Assembly (NCBI GenBank): GCA_014281115.1
Contig: JACONQ010000006.1
Coordinates: 3,658,001-3,722,000, forward strand
DNA length: 64,000 nt
Source of the DNA: Laburnicola sp. R22_1
Taxonomy: Eukaryota; Ascomycota; Dothideomycetes; Pleosporales; Didymosphaeriaceae
Direction: 5' to 3'
Positions 46,001 to 56,759 of this stretch are shown here, one piece after another. The notes below the pieces were generated by a model that made no database searches, had not been told where the DNA came from, and saw nothing but the letters and a program-made list of their open reading frames with translations. How positions within the stretch are numbered: the stretch's first letter is position 1; every line of letters begins with the position of its first letter. Made by a program: the position numbers and the translations under genes.

Positions 46001-47860
46001 ACTAGGGGGAGGAGATGTGAGCAGAGCTATGCCAGCAACGTTGTGACTTAGTTTCTCTATTAATTCAGCTCCAGCATGGCCCATTAAGACGTGTGCGTGA
46101 AGACCAGATAACGTGCGGTTAGGTAGTGGTGCAATGGAGGGTTTCTTATAGCTCCTTTTGTTGGCAAGCGCCAGGAAAGGTCTGTTAGTGTGGTCCTCTA
46201 GTGGTGCTGGGGGAGACCGTTAGTCCACTAGAACATAGTGACCGCCTATAGGTTTAACTGTTGCCTAGATAGGATTCTTAGTGCTATCCTTTATATACAG
46301 GCATTTACGCCCTAAGTTAAAGTGAATATCTTTTCCTCTAAGCCTTAAGAGCGACACTAGTAAGGTGATAAAGCCTAGACATAAGGCAACGTTCCTTAAT
46401 ATAGTCCTTATAGGTCCACCTAGTATCTGAATTTCAATGTCGCATTTACCCCATGCGGCGATTTCCACTAAGTCTTCTCCACAACTAATCCTTTTGCCTA
46501 GTATCGCAGAACAAATCTATATAAACTTATTAGGCTTATTATAGATGTGTATGTCCGAACCACAATTAAGGATCTAAGAGTGACAGAGTACTAAGGTTGG
46601 ACGTCGCTCATTACTCATTGCAAGGTATTTTGTTACGTGTGCCTATTTGTATTCTCTATTAGAGGCTTAGTTGCTAGTGTTAATATAACCTATAGGTGCA
46701 ACGCAATCTTGCTTTGCCTTCTCTCTTATTTGTATTTTGTTAAGCAGCTTAGCCTATCTAGTAACCTTACTGTATCTTTGAATAGCTTCGACGCAAGCTA
46801 GGTTAATTTTGAACCTAATTCCTTACAGCCAGGTGCAGATGTATAGACAAGCTCCCCATCGTGGGTTACCTAGGTGGGCGTCGCCTTTGCCACAAGGACA
46901 AGGCTTTCTTTGCGAACTACTAGCGATCTTAGTGTTGGTGCGCTTCCTATTGTTCTAAAGTCCTCCCACATTGTTCGAAGGCGTTGAGCTACGGCTCTAA
47001 TTTCTCGCATCCGTATAGTAAGGAGACTGTGCTCTGTTAAGCGCGGCATGGGCTGTGCCTCGTATGTTGCCCTTGTTTGAGCTGTGTAGGTACGGCGTCG
47101 TTCGGTAGTGTTGAATAAGCGCTGCGACAGATACCTTGTCGGGTATACTCAGTGGTGGTGCAGGGACTATAATAAGTTGCTTTGGTGTAACAACAACGCC
47201 TGCGCGATTAATGACAGCTAGTATAGTGTAGACTATTAAAGCTAGTGGGTTAAGTTCTGCGTTAATATATGCTAAATAGGCCTTATAAACTTTCTTATTT
47301 ATTGTCGCTGCAAACCCTAAATTAATAGCGTAAAAGACCTTAAGAAGATTAAGCTAGGGAGCGAAACCCTAGACAGCTGGAACCTTCAGTTTAATAGCCT
47401 TGTTAAGATAAATTTGGAAGTTGTTTATCTAGTCCTTAATTGACTAGCGACTAGGCGTGTACTTCTTCGCCTTATTATATTAATAGTCTACTTCTTCTTG
47501 TTTTATAACTATTAGTTTTAAGTAGTTCTTATAAAGGAACCTAATTTGTTCTGCGATAGTGTAGTTAGCAGGCATAGAAATTAGTATGTTGTCCCTCACT
47601 ATACTTATAATGTGGCTTTTAAGCTTGCTTAGCAATTTCTTACGTTCTTATTTACGCTTATATTTCTCTTTCCACACTGCAATGTTGAGGTTTTTATTAG
47701 GGTTGGATTCAACGTCTTCTAGCACCGCAAGGTTTGTAGTCTCTAGGTCAACGTATTTCAGGACGCGTAGTGTGCGCGCGGTACGTTTAAAAACTGTGTA
47801 CCATGGTTCAAAGTTGTCCATCCCTTTTAGTATGACTTTTTCGTCCTTTGGCGTTGCCAT
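43030..47860 (-). pseudogene. copia-1 gag-pol relic
   Basis: Read on the minus strand. Gag starts near 47860 (MATPKDEKVILKGMDNFEPW). Integrase pieces lie at 45814-45620 (VFVLMDRERAYGF) and 45571-45350 (AAYLLNWSPVKLLNWTTLFK, IAYLRIYGCRAYYLRKKIP), the latter typical of the copia integrase C-terminal part. Reverse transcriptase shows KFKARIVVRGDSQ and the catalytic IVFFYVDDII at 44096-44107 (Tyr-Val-Asp-Asp). RNase H lies between 43.0 and 43.8 kb but is badly decayed. Stops and shifts are spread throughout; no long intact frame remains. Confidence 0.85.
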
Positions 47861-48083
47861 TATAACGCGTTTGCGATAACTTTTCGCGTGTTTAGCCACT
47901 AGTGTGGGCTTTTCGTTGTAATTCGGAGTCTTACAGTGTTTTATATAGTGACTGTAATCGTAGTTTTTGCAAATAACTTTTCGCGTTGTTGTTGTGAAAA
48001 CTCTACTCTGGTCCGTGCGAGCGATAATGTGGCAGCAGGACTGACTAGTAAGGAGTTTCAGAGGGTGCGCAATAAGCGTTGTG

Positions 48084-48096
48084 CCGGGCTCATAAC
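48084..48096 (-). other. copia-1 primer binding site (tRNA-iMet half)
   Basis: Directly adjoins the 5' LTR. The plus-strand text CCGGGCTCATAAC equals the anticodon stem-loop of initiator tRNA-Met (anticodon CAT), so the minus strand would pair with that tRNA as in Drosophila copia. The same 13 bases occur in copia-2. Confidence 0.8.
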
Positions 48097-48276
48097 TGTA
48101 AGATAGTGGAGATCACAGTAATTCATAGTAATATGGGTTAACCATAAGAAAAGAGGTGTGTCATTACTATGGAGCACCGAGGGCCTGAAGGTGTATGGGT
48201 GAGGCTAGGCATAAGGTTATTCCGGCCGAGGTCATGTGACCAAGGACCGACCATACAGCCATGCGGCAGTCTTACA
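48097..48276 (-). repeat. copia-1 5' LTR
   Basis: 180 bp, begins TGTAAGATAG and ends GTCTTACA. It carries three TpG-to-TpA changes relative to the other LTR and one transversion. Confidence 0.95.
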
Positions 48277-49765
48277 ATGGACCATGGTCTTTAACGTTTA
48301 TATATGTTTGTTGCATTTTATTTAATATACTAATAGAGTGCAGCCATCTACTATAGAAGTATATACCGTGGGTCACCACCTCGTGCACGGCCCCACCTCG
48401 TGCACGGCCAACACGAAATCTCCCGCACTTTCAGAATCGCTTTACACCACCAATATACACCCAATGGAGGCTGCCCTAGAGTTGTTTAAATCGCTAAAGC
48501 TTAGAGAGAAGCCTAATTATACTCAGACTGCGAAAAAGTATAGTGTTGATTGAACGTTGCTGTCGAAGCGTCACCGCGGGGTTATTGGCAGCTATGCGGA
48601 GAAAGTCGATAATATGCGCCTTCTCAACTCTATATAGGAAACTGAGCTCGTACAATATATTGATAAGCTCTGTGTACGAGGGCTACCACCTACAAGGGAG
48701 ATGATACGGAATTTCGCAGCAGAAATAGTAGGAAAAGAGCTAGGAAAAAACTGGGTTGATCGCTTTATTGCGCGGCATCACATTAAGCTTGTATCTCGAT
48801 AGGTATCCGGCATCGATTCCACACGCCACAGAGCTGACTCTGCCTTCAAATACGCCCTATATTTTAAGCTCCTAGACTAGAAGATAACTCAGTATAATAT
48901 TAAGGCTCGCAATATCTACAATATAGATAAGAAGGGCTCCTTAATTAGGGTGCTATCAAAAATAAAGCGCGTGTTCTCCCGCCATCAATATAATCACGGA
49001 GGCGTGAAACAAGCACTCTAGGACGGCAATAGGGAGTGGATAACTACAATAGCCTGTATTTGCGCCAACAGCAGCTATCTTACGCCTACGCTAATTTATT
49101 AGGCTGTTTCTAGCAAGATACAAGACTTATGGCTTTAGGATTTCAACCCTACAGAGCATAAAACCTTCTTCGCCTTATCGCCCAGTGGATGGACCAACAA
49201 CAAGCTAGGGCTCTTATGGCTTGAACAGGTGTTTAATCGCGAAACAAAAGCAAAGGCAAGATAATTATATTATTTACTTATCCTTAACAGCTATGGCTCA
49301 TATATATTGATGGAGTTTATTAAGTTTTGCGACAACAATCGGATTCTTCTGGCCATCTATCCTCCCTACGCTACCCACACCTTGCAGCCGCTTGACGTCT
49401 GCCTTTTCAAGCCTCTATTAACTGCCTACTTAAACGAGCTCTCCGAGTTCATGTATAGCTGTCAGGGCATCTCCGCGATTATAAAAAGAGACTTCTTCCG
49501 CTTGTTCTATAAGGCCTAGCATACAACGTTTAAGGAAAAGACGATCTTAACAGCTTTTTAAGTCATAGGGCTTTCGCCGTTAGACTCAGAGGCTATACTT
49601 AAGAAGTTTAAAATAGAGGAGACTGAGAGGCCCTCATTAAGCGATAGTACTACTTCCGTACTCAGCGCTTTAGATTGGAGAAAGATTGAGCGATTACTGC
49701 GCCAGGTAGTGGAGGATATCTACGATTGACGCTCCCAACAGCTAAGCCAGACGATTCACGTGATA

Positions 49766-51927
49766 ACGTAAGCGATCACCGGATGCACGCTATCACCGGA
49801 TGCACGGTCTCCCACACCAAAACCCCCCATCTTCAAAATTTGATAAAATGATCAACGAGGACGATATTCAACTAGCTATTGATGATTTGAAATCGCAAAA
49901 AGTCGTTAATTTTGCTGCCACCGCTAAAAAATACAATCTAGATCGTACGACGCTTATGCGCCGCTTTAAAGGGAAAACGACCTCAAATCAAGAAGCCAAC
50001 TCAACTCACCACAAGCTTCTCACAGACGCTCAAGAAGAAGTTCTTCTACAGCATATCTCCGATCTTTCGGACCAGGGAATGCCGCCAACCCCTCAAATCC
50101 TAGAAAATTTGATTGTGGAGATCGTACGAAAGCCGATCGGACAATGCTGGGTTCGCCGATTCTGCCAGCGGCACAAAAACGAGATCAAAAGTGTTTATCT
50201 TCGTGGAATCGACCAAACCCGTAAGGTAGCCGATAATTCTATATACTTTGAGCATTTCTATTGAGGTGTACAACTTCTCCCTTCTTTAGTTCCTCTGGAA
50301 TCCAAAACCCAAAGGCATGTGCTTACTTCTCCCATCTAGCTTGATGAAAAGATCAGAAAGTACCGCATTCGCCATTCAAACATATATAATTTTGACGAAA
50401 AAGGATTTCTTCTTGGCCTATGTCGTACGATGAAAAGAATTGTATCAACCCTGCAACTTCGGAAGAAGAAAATTCTTGGATCAAATCAAGATGGTAGTCG
50501 GGAGTTTATATCCCTTCTTGCAGCAATCTGTGCTAACAGAACAGCGCTCCCACCGGCCTTAATCTATCAAGGCGATTCACATGACCTCCAAGACACTTGG
50601 TTAGAAGATTTCGATGGCTCATCGGACGATGCATACTTTGCAGTCTCAAAGAAGGGCTGGACGAACGATGAACTCGGGATGTCCTGGCTTTCAAAGATAT
50701 TTGAGCCTCGTACGAGGGAAAAAGCTGGCAAATCGAAACGACTTCTTCTTGTGGACGGTCACTCGAGTCATGTTAATCTTCGGTTTATTGACTTTTGTGA
50801 CCAACATGACATTATTCTCGCAATTTTACCGCCGCATTCAACGCACCGATTACAGCCCCTTGACGTTGGAATCTTCTCTCCGCTTTCTACCGCATATTCA
50901 AAAGAAATTGACCGGCTTATTCAGTCAAGCCATGGATTCTCTCGAGTAACAAAACGAAACTTTTGGACTCTCTTTCGTACAGCGTGGAATTCGGCGTTAA
51001 CGGTTAAGAATATTCGATCCGCTTTTGCTACTCCAGGAATCTACCCCATAGATCAGAGCAAGGTACTTCAGAAGATTACAAGGGAGACCCCGTCACCTAT
51101 TATAAGCGATAGCGAAAGGAAGCATATTACCCCAGGCTCTGTACGAGGTCTCCGTCGTGCGGTAAAGGCGATCTCCAAGGAGAAAGAGGATGTCAATCTC
51201 GGGATAGATTTAATTATTCGCGCCAGCGAAAAACTAGCAATACGAAACGGAATACTTAAACATGAAAACCAAGGGCTTCGTACGGCACTTGTTAATGAGA
51301 AAAAAGGGCGGAAAAGAGGGAAGCCGGCTAGACTTTTTGACCAAGAACAGCCTAGAGAGGCCCAGTTCTTCTCTCCCGCTAAAGTTGCTGCCGTACGAAG
51401 CCGTATGAATGAGCTGGAGCGGCAGAAACAACTCGAAAAGGCCGAAGCTGAAGAGAGACGCCGGAATCGGGCCACCGAGAAGGAGAGAAAGGCACAGGAG
51501 GCTCTTAAGAGAAGGGAGGAGAGAAGGAAGGCCCGGGAAGAAAAACTGCAACAAAAGGAACGCAAAAAGAAGAACATCTTGTACGACAGCAAGTAAATAA
51601 ACAAATCCGGCAGGAAAATCAGCTTCAAAAGGATCATCAAAAGGAAGAAAAGAAACCTCAGAAGCGGAAAAGAGAGGATACCGTGGTGGAATGCTCCAAG
51701 AGGCAGAAATCAGTAGTCGGACGAAATGGGCGGCAGATCACGCTCCCCTTAAGGTTTCAGGATTAGATAAATAAATATTCGTTTTCGCATAGCTTTCTTT
51801 ACTTTGTATCCAAAACTTGAAGATTATCCGTCGTCTTAATCGGTTGATATTGGGGTTTTCGTACGAGGGGTTCGTGTGCAGGAGACCGTGCATCCGGTGA
51901 TAGCGTGCATCCGGTGATCGCTTACGT
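49766..51927 (+). mobile_element. pogo-B element, youngest and least decayed
   Basis: 2162 bp, ends ACGTAAGCGATCACCGGATG and complement, flanked by TA (49764-49765 and 51928-51929). ATCACCGGATGCACG occurs twice at 17-bp spacing (49775 and 49792) in each end. It is inserted in the transposase of pogo-A. Its coding part is far less mutated and less AT-rich than its host element. Confidence 0.92.
49848..51766 (+). pseudogene. pogo-B transposase, nearly intact
   Basis: Begins MINEDDIQLAIDDLKSQKVV. Helix-turn-helix (ATAKKYNLDRTTLMRRFKG), second DNA-binding domain (TPQILENLIVEIV; CWVRRFCQRHKNEI), then the DDE core: NFDEKGF, LLLVDGHSSHVNL and THRLQPLDVGIF supply the three acidic residues. A TGA at 50262-50264 interrupts the junction of the two domains. 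A possible intron (gtgtac near 50266 to ctag at 50340) begins just after it but would still leave the TGA in the exon. The C-terminal coiled coil runs into a stop at 51594 after an A5 run; one frame over it continues to the typical end QITLPLRFQD at 51766. Both defects could be real or sequencing errors. Confidence 0.8.
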
Positions 51928-52963
51928 TAGCTGTACAAAAACAGCTCCTCCAGCATGAAAACGAGCGACTCAGAGGGGCCTTTGTCAATAAGAAGAAGCG
52001 CCGTTAACGTGGCAGGCCTCTATTACTTAAGGCACCGCAGGAGTATAATAGTGGAGCTATATTCTGGTCGCCATCCAAAGTTAAGGACGCCCGCGATCGC
52101 CAAGCACAAAAGGATGCTAATAAGCAGCTACTACAACAACAGAAGTCCAAGGAGATCAAGCGTAGGGAGTAGCAGAAGCAGGAGAAGGCTACTATGCTTG
52201 AAGAGAGGCAGCGCATGAGAGAGGTGGCCAAAGAAATACGCCTTTAAGAACAGCGCGAGAAGGCCGTGCAGCGCGAAGAAGCTAGGATCGCGCGCGAAGC
52301 CAAAAAGCAACTCCAACAAGATATACAATTCTCCAAAAAGGGTAATAGACGCCGTCAAAGGCCTTTGCACCACCTCCTCAAGTCGCTGAGGAGACAGAGG
52401 ATGTTGGTGTGGATATATCATCTGTAGTTGATGTGGTGCCTACACCCGGCCCTGCCACACGTACCCGCAAAGTACGCCTCCCACAGAGGTATCGCACGTA
52501 GTTTATCGTTACCAATCAATCAAATAGGTCCTTAAAAGCCCTCCACTAAAAAATCTCGCGATAATACAATATATATGCGACTCTACAGCTGCAAAAGTTG
52601 TGGGTGTGGGCATCTGGAAACCGTGCACCAGGTGGGGCCGTGCACCAGGTGGTGACCCACGGTAGAACTAGCCACTCCCTCCTAGGCAAGAGTATAAACT
52701 GCCTCCACTTATTTAGTTTTTAAGTGGCCCTACTGCGTTTAATTCCTACTTTTTTTTATTGCGTTACAGCGCCTACATAACGTTATATAATATTATGTAA
52801 TATTACGTTATATGTGCGCTAAGCCCTAGGACCTAGAGCGCGTTAAAGTTTTACTAACGTTTTCCCCCTTACAGTGCCAAGCCAAAAGTCTGTTCCCCCA
52901 ACACGCTAACGCGCGTACACCAACACCAACACCCTATTTTCAACACTACATTACTCCACCAAT

Positions 52964-54058
52964 ATGAGCTCTTTTGGTGTAGAAATTTCAGGAAATCGTC
53001 GCCGCAATGCCGAATTATCTGTTTAGCAACGGGATTTAATTATCGCGAAGTGTGAGGCGGGCGCGTCATCGCGGGAGTTAGCTGAGGAGTTTAACTGTAC
53101 GCGTCGCTGCATTAATAAAACACTTCAGAGATATGGAGAACAACACTATAATTAATCGCGGCCTTGATTAGGGCGTCCCCAGGCGCTTAATACACATGAC
53201 AAGCGTGTACTCTATTAAGAGGCACGAAAAAACCCGAGGATCGAATACCTAGCCCTCCTCCGCGAGGCCTCCCTCCGCCGCATCTCTCGAACGACTGCAT
53301 ATCGCGCATTGAAGGCAGAGAGCCTGACCAACTTCCGGGCAGCGCGGAAGCCCAAGATCACTCGCGCGGTGGCCCAGGAGAGGCGTTAATTCGAACAGGA
53401 ATATCGCAATTAGGATTGGCGCGGACAGCCCTTCCGGTTCTCAGATAAGTGCTCTATTCAAAGACGCTCCGGCGGCACATCTACATGGGTTTTTCGCCTC
53501 CCACACGAGAAATGGAGACATAAGATGATTAAGGAGACAGTTATATCAAGATCTTGCGCGGCAATGGTGTGGGCGAGTATCTGGCTTGATCGGAGAGGGC
53601 GGGTTCGGCGGAGTCCCTTAGTGATTATGCCCAGGGACCTAGCAGCTTGTCGCAAAGGATACAGCGCATAGAGTTATATTAAAGCTTTACGCGAAGGACT
53701 CCTCTGTAATTATTACGCAGGAGATATCTATATGCACGACAACGCGCCCATCTATAGGGCGCGATAGTCGCTCGATTTTTTGGCGGAACACAGCATACAA
53801 CTGATTGAGTGGCTGCGTTATTCCCCCGACATCAACCCTATTAAACATCTCTGGTGGTCCCTTAAGAGAGAACTCTATAAGCGTTACCCCAATATGGGCG
53901 ACCTTAGCGACGGCGACGAGGACTTTGAGACCTTCTGCGCGGCGTTGAAAGATTGCTGGCGTAGGATCCCTGATTCGCTGATTCGCAAGCTTATACTTAG
54001 TATGCCGCGCCGCCTACTTGCTCTCCGGCGTGCGCGCGGGTATCAAACAAAATATTGA
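52964..54058 (+). pseudogene. Tc1-like transposase relic (DDE_3 type)
   Basis: Starts MSSFGVEISGNRRRNAELSV. An N-terminal helix-turn-helix (ASSRELAEEFNCTRRCINKT) is followed by a second one (RRISRTTAYRALKAE). The catalytic part shows IYMHDNAPIYRAR (second Asp) and YSPDINPIKHLWWSLKREL, where the usual Glu of NPIEHLW reads Lys. TAG and TAA stops replace Gln or Trp at several places. The last 92 codons are open. Non-functional. Confidence 0.85.
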
Positions 54059-54189
54059 TTAAATAATTATCTCTATATCAATTATCAACTCTCTGGGAGC
54101 GATATTGGGGGTGCCGGAGCGCTCTGCGCGACGGGGTGGTGATGATGGCGGACCTCGCTTACCCCTGCGGGGAACAGACTTTTGGCTTA

Positions 54190-56288
54190 CCGTGTCCGTG
54201 CGCGTAATGCCCGGATTCGCGTAATGCCCGCGCAACACCAAAACACCCTAACTTCAGCACGCGATAACTCCACCATTATGGATCCATATCAGGCTGCGAT
54301 TGATGAGATAGAATCGCGAGAACCAGGAGAAGATTTTTCATATACAGAAGTTGCTGCTAGGCATGGGCTTGAACGATCTACGTTAGGTCGAAGGCATCGA
54401 GGGGTAACGCGCCCCAGGCAGGTCAAGAATATCAACCAGCTGAAACTCAACCTACAGCAAGAGCAGGAGCTCGTACAATATATTAAAGGACTCACAGAGA
54501 GACATATACCTCCCACTCGAGAGATGATACAGAACTTCGCCTCTACCATAGCAAAGGAGCCAGTCAGCGAGAGCTGGGTTACCCGCTTTATTAACCGACA
54601 CAGCATTCAGCTTATCTCGCAATGGACAGTTGGCATGGACAGCAATCGCCACAAAGCTGATTTAGAGGATAAATATCGCCTCTATTTCAACCTCCTACAC
54701 AGCAAGATCGATCAGTATTAGATAGATCCTCGTCATATCTACAATATGGACGAAAAAGGCTTCCTGATCGGTATCGTGGGTAGATCAAAACGAATATTCA
54801 GCAGACGAATGTGGGAGAAGAAGGAGGTTAGGGCATCGCTCCAGGATGGCAATCGCGCATGGATTACGCTCCTAGCATGTATCTGCGCTGATGGATCAGC
54901 TCTGCCGCCAAGCCTTATCTATGAGGCTGCAAACAAGGGCATCCAATCAAGCTGGGTAGAGGATATTAAGGCAGGAGAACAAGAAGTCTTTATCACCTCA
55001 TCACCCTCTGGCTGGACGAACAACGATATTGGGCTTGCCTGGCTTGAACAGGTATTTGATCGCTGCACAAAGAGAAGACTCGCCGATCATATCGACTCTT
55101 GATCGTAGATGGCCATGGATCCCACATCACTATGGACTTTATCGACTACTGTGATCAGCATAGGATCCTCCTTGCTATCCTGCCTCCTCATTCAACTTAT
55201 ACGCTTCAGCCTCTTGACGTTGCGATGTTTAAGCCTCTATCAACAGCCTACTTAGCAGAGCTATCAAGATATCTCCATAGAAGCCAGGGCCTGGTTTCTA
55301 TCACCAAAGGCGACTTCTTCCCCCTATTCTGGAACGCGTGGAAGGTCTCCTTCAAGGAATCAACTATCCTTAGCTCTTTTAGAGCCACAGGCATATCGCC
55401 ACCTGATCCTGATCCTATCCTTAATAGGTTTACCCAGGATCAAGAATCAGGCGATAGCTCCTCATCAGGGTTTAGTGATCATGACTGGAGAAAGATGGAT
55501 AGGCTTGTACGCTCTGCAGTGAGTGATCAAAGTAGCAAGGATACACAAAAGCTTTGTTAATCACTCCACCACCTATCTGTTGAAAATAAGCTGCTTAAGC
55601 ATGACAACGATGGGCTTAGGCAGGCGCTATCTATTAAGAAGAAGCGTGGGAAGAAGAGCAAAGCTCTAGACCTTCAACAGCGCCAGGATTATCATAGTAG
55701 GGCTATCTTATGGTCACTAAGGAAAGTAAAGGAGGCACGTGTTCGTCAATCAATTAAGGAGCAGGAGGATAAGCAGCAGCAGCTTCAAAAAGCAGCGACA
55801 GCAGAGCTAAAGAAGGAAGCTAAGCTATATAAGGAGAAAATCCAGCAGGAGAAGCGTGTTGCGCGAGAAGTAGCTAGGGAGGCAAAGGAGAAAGAGAGGG
55901 CTGAAAAGGCAGCTCAGCGCGCTGCCTAGAAGTCTGCCCGCGACGCTGAAAAAGCTCTACAACTATCCCAAAAGGGTAAGAGAAAGGCCTCTCAGCCAGC
56001 TCTATAGAGCAGAAAGCGTTAGAAACGTGTTGTTAATGCTTAAGATAATGGGGAGGCCTTAGAAGGCGCATCTACTTCCCCAACCAGATCTACACGTCGC
56101 GGCCGCAACGTTAAGCTTCCTAATAGATATAGATAGTGCAAATTGATCGCAAGCATCGATATAGTGCTACTCTGGAAAATCTCGTGATAATATTGATTGT
56201 GGGTGGTTCTATTGCCTGGTCGCTGATAGAGCGCTTCTGGTGTTGCGCGGGCATTACGCGAATCCGGGCATTACGCGCACGGACACGG
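54190..56288 (+). mobile_element. pogo-C element
   Basis: 2099 bp, ends CCGTGTCCGTGCGCGTAATG and complement, flanked by TA (54188-54189 and 56289-56290). CGCGTAATGCCCG occurs twice at 17-bp spacing (54201 and 54218) in each end. It sits in the right terminal repeat of the Tc1-like element and is therefore younger than it. Confidence 0.92.
54278..56136 (+). pseudogene. pogo-C transposase, moderately decayed
   Basis: Starts MDPYQAAIDEIESREPGEDF. Helix-turn-helix (VAARHGLERSTLGRRHRG), then PPTREMIQNFASTI and WVTRFINRHSIQL. After a TAG at 54719 the DDE core follows: NMDEKGF, then IVDGHGSHITMDF and TYTLQPLDVAMF. A shift near 55095 separates two parts of the core, and TAA at 55558 precedes the Lys/Glu-rich coiled coil. 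It ends NVKLPNRYR at 56136. All three acidic residues are still encoded, so few changes inactivate it. Confidence 0.87.
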
Positions 56289-56530
56289 TAGTACTGTAGC
56301 TTTTAAGACGACAAACTCACAACAATAACACCCTAACTTACTTGCCCGCCCGCCGCCTTACTAGATAATGCGCAGGCAACTGCGCGTCACGTTATTGTTG
56401 TTAACTTTAGTACTATAGTAAAGCTTGTAATTAACTCTATAAGGGGCTAATATGCATATACTTACAAATAGTCCCTAAATAGCTACTAAACTAGTCTTAT
56501 TGCTTTACTTAATTTACTGCGTTTTTTAGC

Positions 56531-56693
56531 TGTAGCGGTTGTTGCTGCAAAGCGAAAGTCGGGAAAACACTAATTTGATTGTATGTGTGTAGTAGCTAAG
56601 ATATATACTGCTAGGTAGGATAGGCAGCAGTAAATAAGTATAGGCAGCAATGAGCTAGCATAGGCAACAATAAACAGTCCGAATACCGTTACA
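56531..56693 (-). repeat. copia-2 3' LTR
   Basis: 163 bp, TGTAGCGG to GTTACA. It differs from the other LTR at four sites, all TpG-to-TpA in this copy. Confidence 0.96.
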
Positions 56694-56759
56694 CACCCCC
56701 TCATCCTGTAGTTAGTTAACAACATAAGGATAATCTCTCCTACATATCTACTATGCCTT

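Larger units (their letters stand above)
41676..48276 (-). mobile_element. Ty1/copia LTR retrotransposon, copia-1
   Basis: 6601 bp with 180-bp LTRs, a 5-bp target duplication ATGGA (41671-41675 and 48277-48281), a primer site at 48084-48096 and a purine tract next to the 3' LTR (complement of 41856-41870). The coding strand is minus: gag near 47860, integrase 45.3-45.9 kb, reverse transcriptase around 44.1 kb. All frames are broken. AT-rich and RIP-mutated. Confidence 0.93.
48464..52501 (+). pseudogene. pogo-A transposase relic
   Basis: Starts MEAALELFKSLKLREKPNYT and is closely parallel to pogo-C. Recognisable are the helix-turn-helix region (LLSKRHRGVIG), PPTREMIRNFA, NIDKKGS (first Asp), LNSYGSYI (in the place of VDGHGSH, second Asp lost) and THTLQPLDVCLF (third Asp). 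The frame stops at 49763, resumes at 51930 after pogo-B, and ends VRLPQRYRT at 52501. Stops are frequent and mostly TAG, several where pogo-C has Gln or Trp. It cannot be functional. Confidence 0.87.
48366..52662 (+). mobile_element. pogo-A element, split by pogo-B
   Basis: Ends are inverted repeats starting CCGTGGGTCACCACC, flanked by TA (48364-48365 and 52663-52664). Each repeat has CACCTCGTGCACGG twice at 17-bp spacing (48377 and 48394). Without pogo-B and its TA, the element is about 2.13 kb. Its transposase reads straight across the pogo-B insertion point, which proves the nesting. Confidence 0.9.
52872..56296 (+). mobile_element. Tc1/mariner-like element, split by pogo-C
   Basis: Left end CAGTGCCAAGCCAAAAGTCT with TA at 52870-52871. 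The right end GAACAGACTTTTGGCT is interrupted at 54188 by pogo-C and finishes GTACTG before TA at 56297-56298. Removing pogo-C and one TA gives a right repeat complementary to the left. The host element is about 1.3 kb. Confidence 0.87.

Noticed and set aside
51068..51640. 190-codon minus-strand Ser/Phe/Leu-rich frame
   Set aside because: Complement of the Lys/Glu-rich tail of the pogo-B transposase.
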